NCBI RefSeq assembly: GCF_041380235.1
Contig: NZ_JBGIYY010000007.1
Location: 1-64,000, forward strand
Source: Glaciecola sp041380235
Lineage (GTDB): Bacteria > Pseudomonadota > Gammaproteobacteria > Enterobacterales > Alteromonadaceae
Reading direction: 5' to 3'
Length of the DNA: 64,000 nt
In this document: positions 61,748 through 64,000 of the stretch, in pieces
Layout of the letters: the number at the start of each line of letters is the position of its first letter
Position numbering within the stretch: the stretch's first letter is position 1
Position numbers and translations under genes: made by a program
The notes under the pieces: generated by a model
Databases searched by the model: none
Seen by the model: only the letters and a program-made list of their open reading frames with translations
Told to the model about the DNA's origin: nothing

Positions 61748-63577
61748 CTACTCGTCTAAAAAGCTCTTCAGTTGCTCTGAACGGCTTGGATGACGAAGCT
61801 TACGCAATGCTTTTGCTTCAATCTGACGTATACGCTCACGGGTAACGTCAAACTGTTTGCCGACTTCTTCTAAGGTATGATCAGTGTTCATATCGATACC
61901 AAAGCGCATACGCAGGACTTTTGCTTCTCTTGCAGTTAAGCCGGCTAATACCTCTTGCGTTGCATTTTTCAAGCTACCGCCAGTCGCAGAGTCTAAAGGC
62001 TGCGTGATAGAGGTATCTTCAATAAAGTCGCCTAAGTGAGAATCTTCGTCGTCACCAATGGGCGTTTCCATTGAAATAGGCTCTTTTGCGATTTTTAACA
62101 CTTTACGGATCTTGTCTTCCGGCATAACCATGCGCTCAGACAATTCTTCAGGTGTTGGTTCGCGGCCCATTTCTTGAAGCATCTGGCGCGAGATCCGATT
62201 GAGTTTATTGATGGTCTCAATCATGTGCACCGGAATACGAATGGTACGTGCTTGGTCGGCAATAGAACGCGTTATGGCCTGACGTATCCACCAAGTTGCA
62301 TAAGTAGAGAACTTGTAACCACGACGATATTCAAATTTATCGACCGCTTTCATCAGACCGATATTTCCTTCTTGAATAAGATCCAAGAACTGTAGTCCGC
62401 GATTAGTATACTTTTTAGCGATTGAGATAACCAAACGTAAGTTTGCCTCGACCATTTCTTTTTTCGCTCGACGCGCTTTCGCTTCGCCAATCGACATACG
62501 ACGGTTAATGTCTTTAATATCTGGAATGATTAAACCGGTTTCTTGTTCAACGGCATTCATTTTACTAACGCAACGCTCAATTTCTTCTCTGTACTCTAAT
62601 AACTTAGGCACATAAGCAGCGTTACCTTTTAAGGTTTTAAACAACCATTCGGTAGAGGTTTCATTACCCGCAAACAGCTTGATAAACTCTTTTTTCGGCA
62701 TCTTCGCGTGTATGACACAAAACTTCATAACCAAGCGTTCTTGGATACGAACGCGGTCCATCATGCTGCGCATGTTTTTAACCATGCGGTCAAATTGCTT
62801 AGGTACTAAGCGAAACTCTTTAAATACGTCTGATAGTGCCGCAATTTCTTTTTTGGCTGACTTATGAGCACGGCCTTTTTCTTCAATAACTTTGCGGGCT
62901 TTATTGTACTGCTTACGAAGGTCTGAGAATTTCTCACGGGCAAGTTCAGGATCGACGCTATTGTCTTCTTCCTCGTCCTCGTCGTCCTCGTCATCACTAT
63001 CGTCTTCATCTGCTAATTCTTCTTTAGACAGTTCAGAACCGACGTGAGTGGCGGTAGGTGCTACGTCGTCTTCATTTGGATCAACGAAACCTATGATAAT
63101 GTCGCTTAGGCGAATTTCTTCCGCTTCATATAAGTCCCATTGATCGAGCAGGTAGGTAATTGCTTCGGGATATTCCGCAACGGAACACTGAACTTGATTG
63201 ATACCCTCTTCAATACGTTTAGCGATAACAATTTCGCCTTCACGGGTAAGAAGCTCAACCGTACCCATTTCGCGCATGTACATACGCACGGGATCAGTAG
63301 TTCTGCCTATTTCACTCTCAACTGTTGCGAGGGCTTGAGCGGCTGCCTCGGCTACCTCTTCATCGGTAGTCGTTTCTTGCATGAGCAGTTCATCGGCGTC
63401 AGGTGCTTGTTCAAACACTTTGATACCCATATCGTTAATCATGCTGATAATATCTTCGATCTGATCTGAATCAACGATATCCGCAGGGAGATGATCATTG
63501 ACTTCAGCGAACGTCAAATAACCTTGCTCTTTGCCTTTGGCAATCAGGAGTTTTATCTGGGATTGCTTGCTTTGCAC
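61748..63577 (-). CDS. rpoD: RNA polymerase primary sigma factor RpoD (sigma-70)
   Basis: A 609-residue sigma-70: region 1.1 (QSQIKLLIAKGKEQGYLTFAEV, VDSDQIEDIISMINDMGI), acidic non-conserved region (~170-200, DEDDEDEEED), region 1.2-2 (DPVRMYMREMGTVELLTREGE, then LRLVISIAKKYTNRGLQFLDL, GYKFSTYATWWIRQAITRSI), region 3 and region 4.2 (TLEEVGKQFDVTRERIRQIEAKA). The first codon is GTG 63577, six bases after AAGG, and matches the start of E. coli RpoD in alignment. The gene directs housekeeping transcription. In gammaproteobacteria it follows rpsU and dnaG, and the end of dnaG appears at the right edge. Confidence 0.97.
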   Translation of the reverse strand: MQSKQSQIKLLIAKGKEQGYLTFAEVNDHLPADIVDSDQIEDIISMINDMGIKVFEQAPDADELLMQETTTDEEVAEAAAQALATVESEIGRTTDPVRMYMREMGTVELLTREGEIVIAKRIEEGINQVQCSVAEYPEAITYLLDQWDLYEAEEIRLSDIIIGFVDPNEDDVAPTATHVGSELSKEELADEDDSDDEDDEDEEEDNSVDPELAREKFSDLRKQYNKARKVIEEKGRAHKSAKKEIAALSDVFKEFRLVPKQFDRMVKNMRSMMDRVRIQERLVMKFCVIHAKMPKKEFIKLFAGNETSTEWLFKTLKGNAAYVPKLLEYREEIERCVSKMNAVEQETGLIIPDIKDINRRMSIGEAKARRAKKEMVEANLRLVISIAKKYTNRGLQFLDLIQEGNIGLMKAVDKFEYRRGYKFSTYATWWIRQAITRSIADQARTIRIPVHMIETINKLNRISRQMLQEMGREPTPEELSERMVMPEDKIRKVLKIAKEPISMETPIGDDEDSHLGDFIEDTSITQPLDSATGGSLKNATQEVLAGLTAREAKVLRMRFGIDMNTDHTLEEVGKQFDVTRERIRQIEAKALRKLRHPSRSEQLKSFLDE

Positions 63578-63952
63578 AATATACCTTACACGTTAGAATT
63601 GGAGTCTGATATGGCGATATAATTTGATTTTTCAAGTACTCGATTGTTAAATCGTAGTCTTGTTTATTATTATCACCACATTGAAGCTATACGTTTTTAA
63701 ATTTATCAACGCTGTTAACAAAGAAACTCTTTTGAAAACAAACACACAGCAAAAACAAAACTATCCAATCAAGTCTTAAAAATCGGCAAGCCACAGTGAA
63801 CCTAGCAACTTGTCATACCACTTTTCAGTGAGTTCGCCAGTATAGCATAAGCACTGGCTAATTTTCCACCTTAAATATAGTACCTAGATAGGGATGCAAA
63901 GTTCAAAATAAAAACTAAATATTAGCTTCTCATCAACTGAAAAAAATACCGT
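63578..63952. promoter_or_regulatory. Intergenic region upstream of rpoD
   Basis: About 375 bp, AT-rich, with no gene visible. It should carry rpoD promoters, but I cannot identify clear -35/-10 pairs. No hairpin stands out. Confidence 0.4.
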
Positions 63953-64000
63953 TTATTGCCTTTTTTGCAATAGTAGCGTTAGTTCTTTTTGTTCGCTTGG
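63953..64000 (-). CDS. dnaG: C-terminal end of an upstream gene, probably dnaG (DNA primase)
   Basis: Fifteen codons plus TAA are seen at the right edge (PSEQKELTLLLQKRQ). The sequence itself is too short to identify, but in gammaproteobacteria dnaG directly precedes rpoD on the same strand, and a charged helical tail ending in Lys/Arg/Gln fits the end of DnaG. The identity rests on gene order. Confidence 0.5.
   Translation of the reverse strand, partial: PSEQKELTLLLQKRQ

Noticed and set aside
1..64000. CRISPR arrays, tRNA and rRNA genes
   Set aside because: No regularly spaced direct repeats of CRISPR size, no tRNA cloverleaf sequence with T-loop GGTTCGAATCC-type block and no rRNA stretch were seen by eye; a covariance search would be needed to exclude a single tRNA.

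Overview
The window looks like chromosomal DNA of a marine gammaproteobacterium of the Alteromonadales type (Glaciecola/Paraglaciecola/Alteromonas-like). This is an inference from gene content and protein style: a 609-residue RpoD with the gammaproteobacterial N-terminus next to what appears to be the end of dnaG, ccoG followed by a 328-residue SrkA, a B12-riboswitch/btuB unit, DsbA, an RND pump, many exported peptidases, POT and SulP transporters, and PEP-CTERM-like sorting tails. No 16S or database comparison was possible.

Layout. 0-11.4 kb: a ToxR/CadC-like regulator with a TPR-like sensor part, a PEP-CTERM-like exported protein, a SulP anion transporter/universal stress protein operon, a first exported tricorn-type protease, DUF502 and TIGR02450 proteins and a lipase-like hydrolase. 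11.8-16.3 kb: an accessory island that reads as a cluster of integron gene cassettes with no integrase in view. Five attC-like sites plus a sixth core delimit five cassettes, all oriented to the minus strand; one attC is split by a 1.94 kb group IIC intron inserted exactly in the GTTRRRY-type core. 16.4-19 kb: two near-palindromic 24-bp elements, then a minus-strand cluster of a small two-TM protein, two double-glycine-leader peptides (bacteriocin-like, both too short for routine gene calling), a periplasmic binding-protein-like gene and a Rid protein. The second peptide is interrupted by an in-frame TGA.

19-43 kb: mostly peptide and lipid metabolism with envelope proteins: a second tricorn paralogue, DUF885 metallopeptidase-like lipoprotein, acyl-CoA synthetase, a 4-TM protein/XRE regulator pair, S9 peptidase, a second PEP-CTERM-like protein, DUF6090 gene with a truncated tandem copy, a POT peptide transporter, an M28 peptidase, a SOUL-family lipoprotein and a nitroreductase. 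43-64 kb: dsbA, btuB under a cobalamin riboswitch, srkA/ccoG, GGDEF protein, M14 peptidase, an Lrp-type regulator divergent from methionine gamma-lyase, an acyl-CoA dehydrogenase, an RND efflux operon, rpoD and the dnaG tail.

Taken together the core genes suggest a heterotroph that degrades proteins outside the cytoplasm (tricorn x2, S9, M28, M14, DUF885, POT) and salvages methionine sulfur. The most novel material is the double-glycine peptide cluster at 16.9-18.5 kb and the integrase-less cassette array with its attC-targeting intron.
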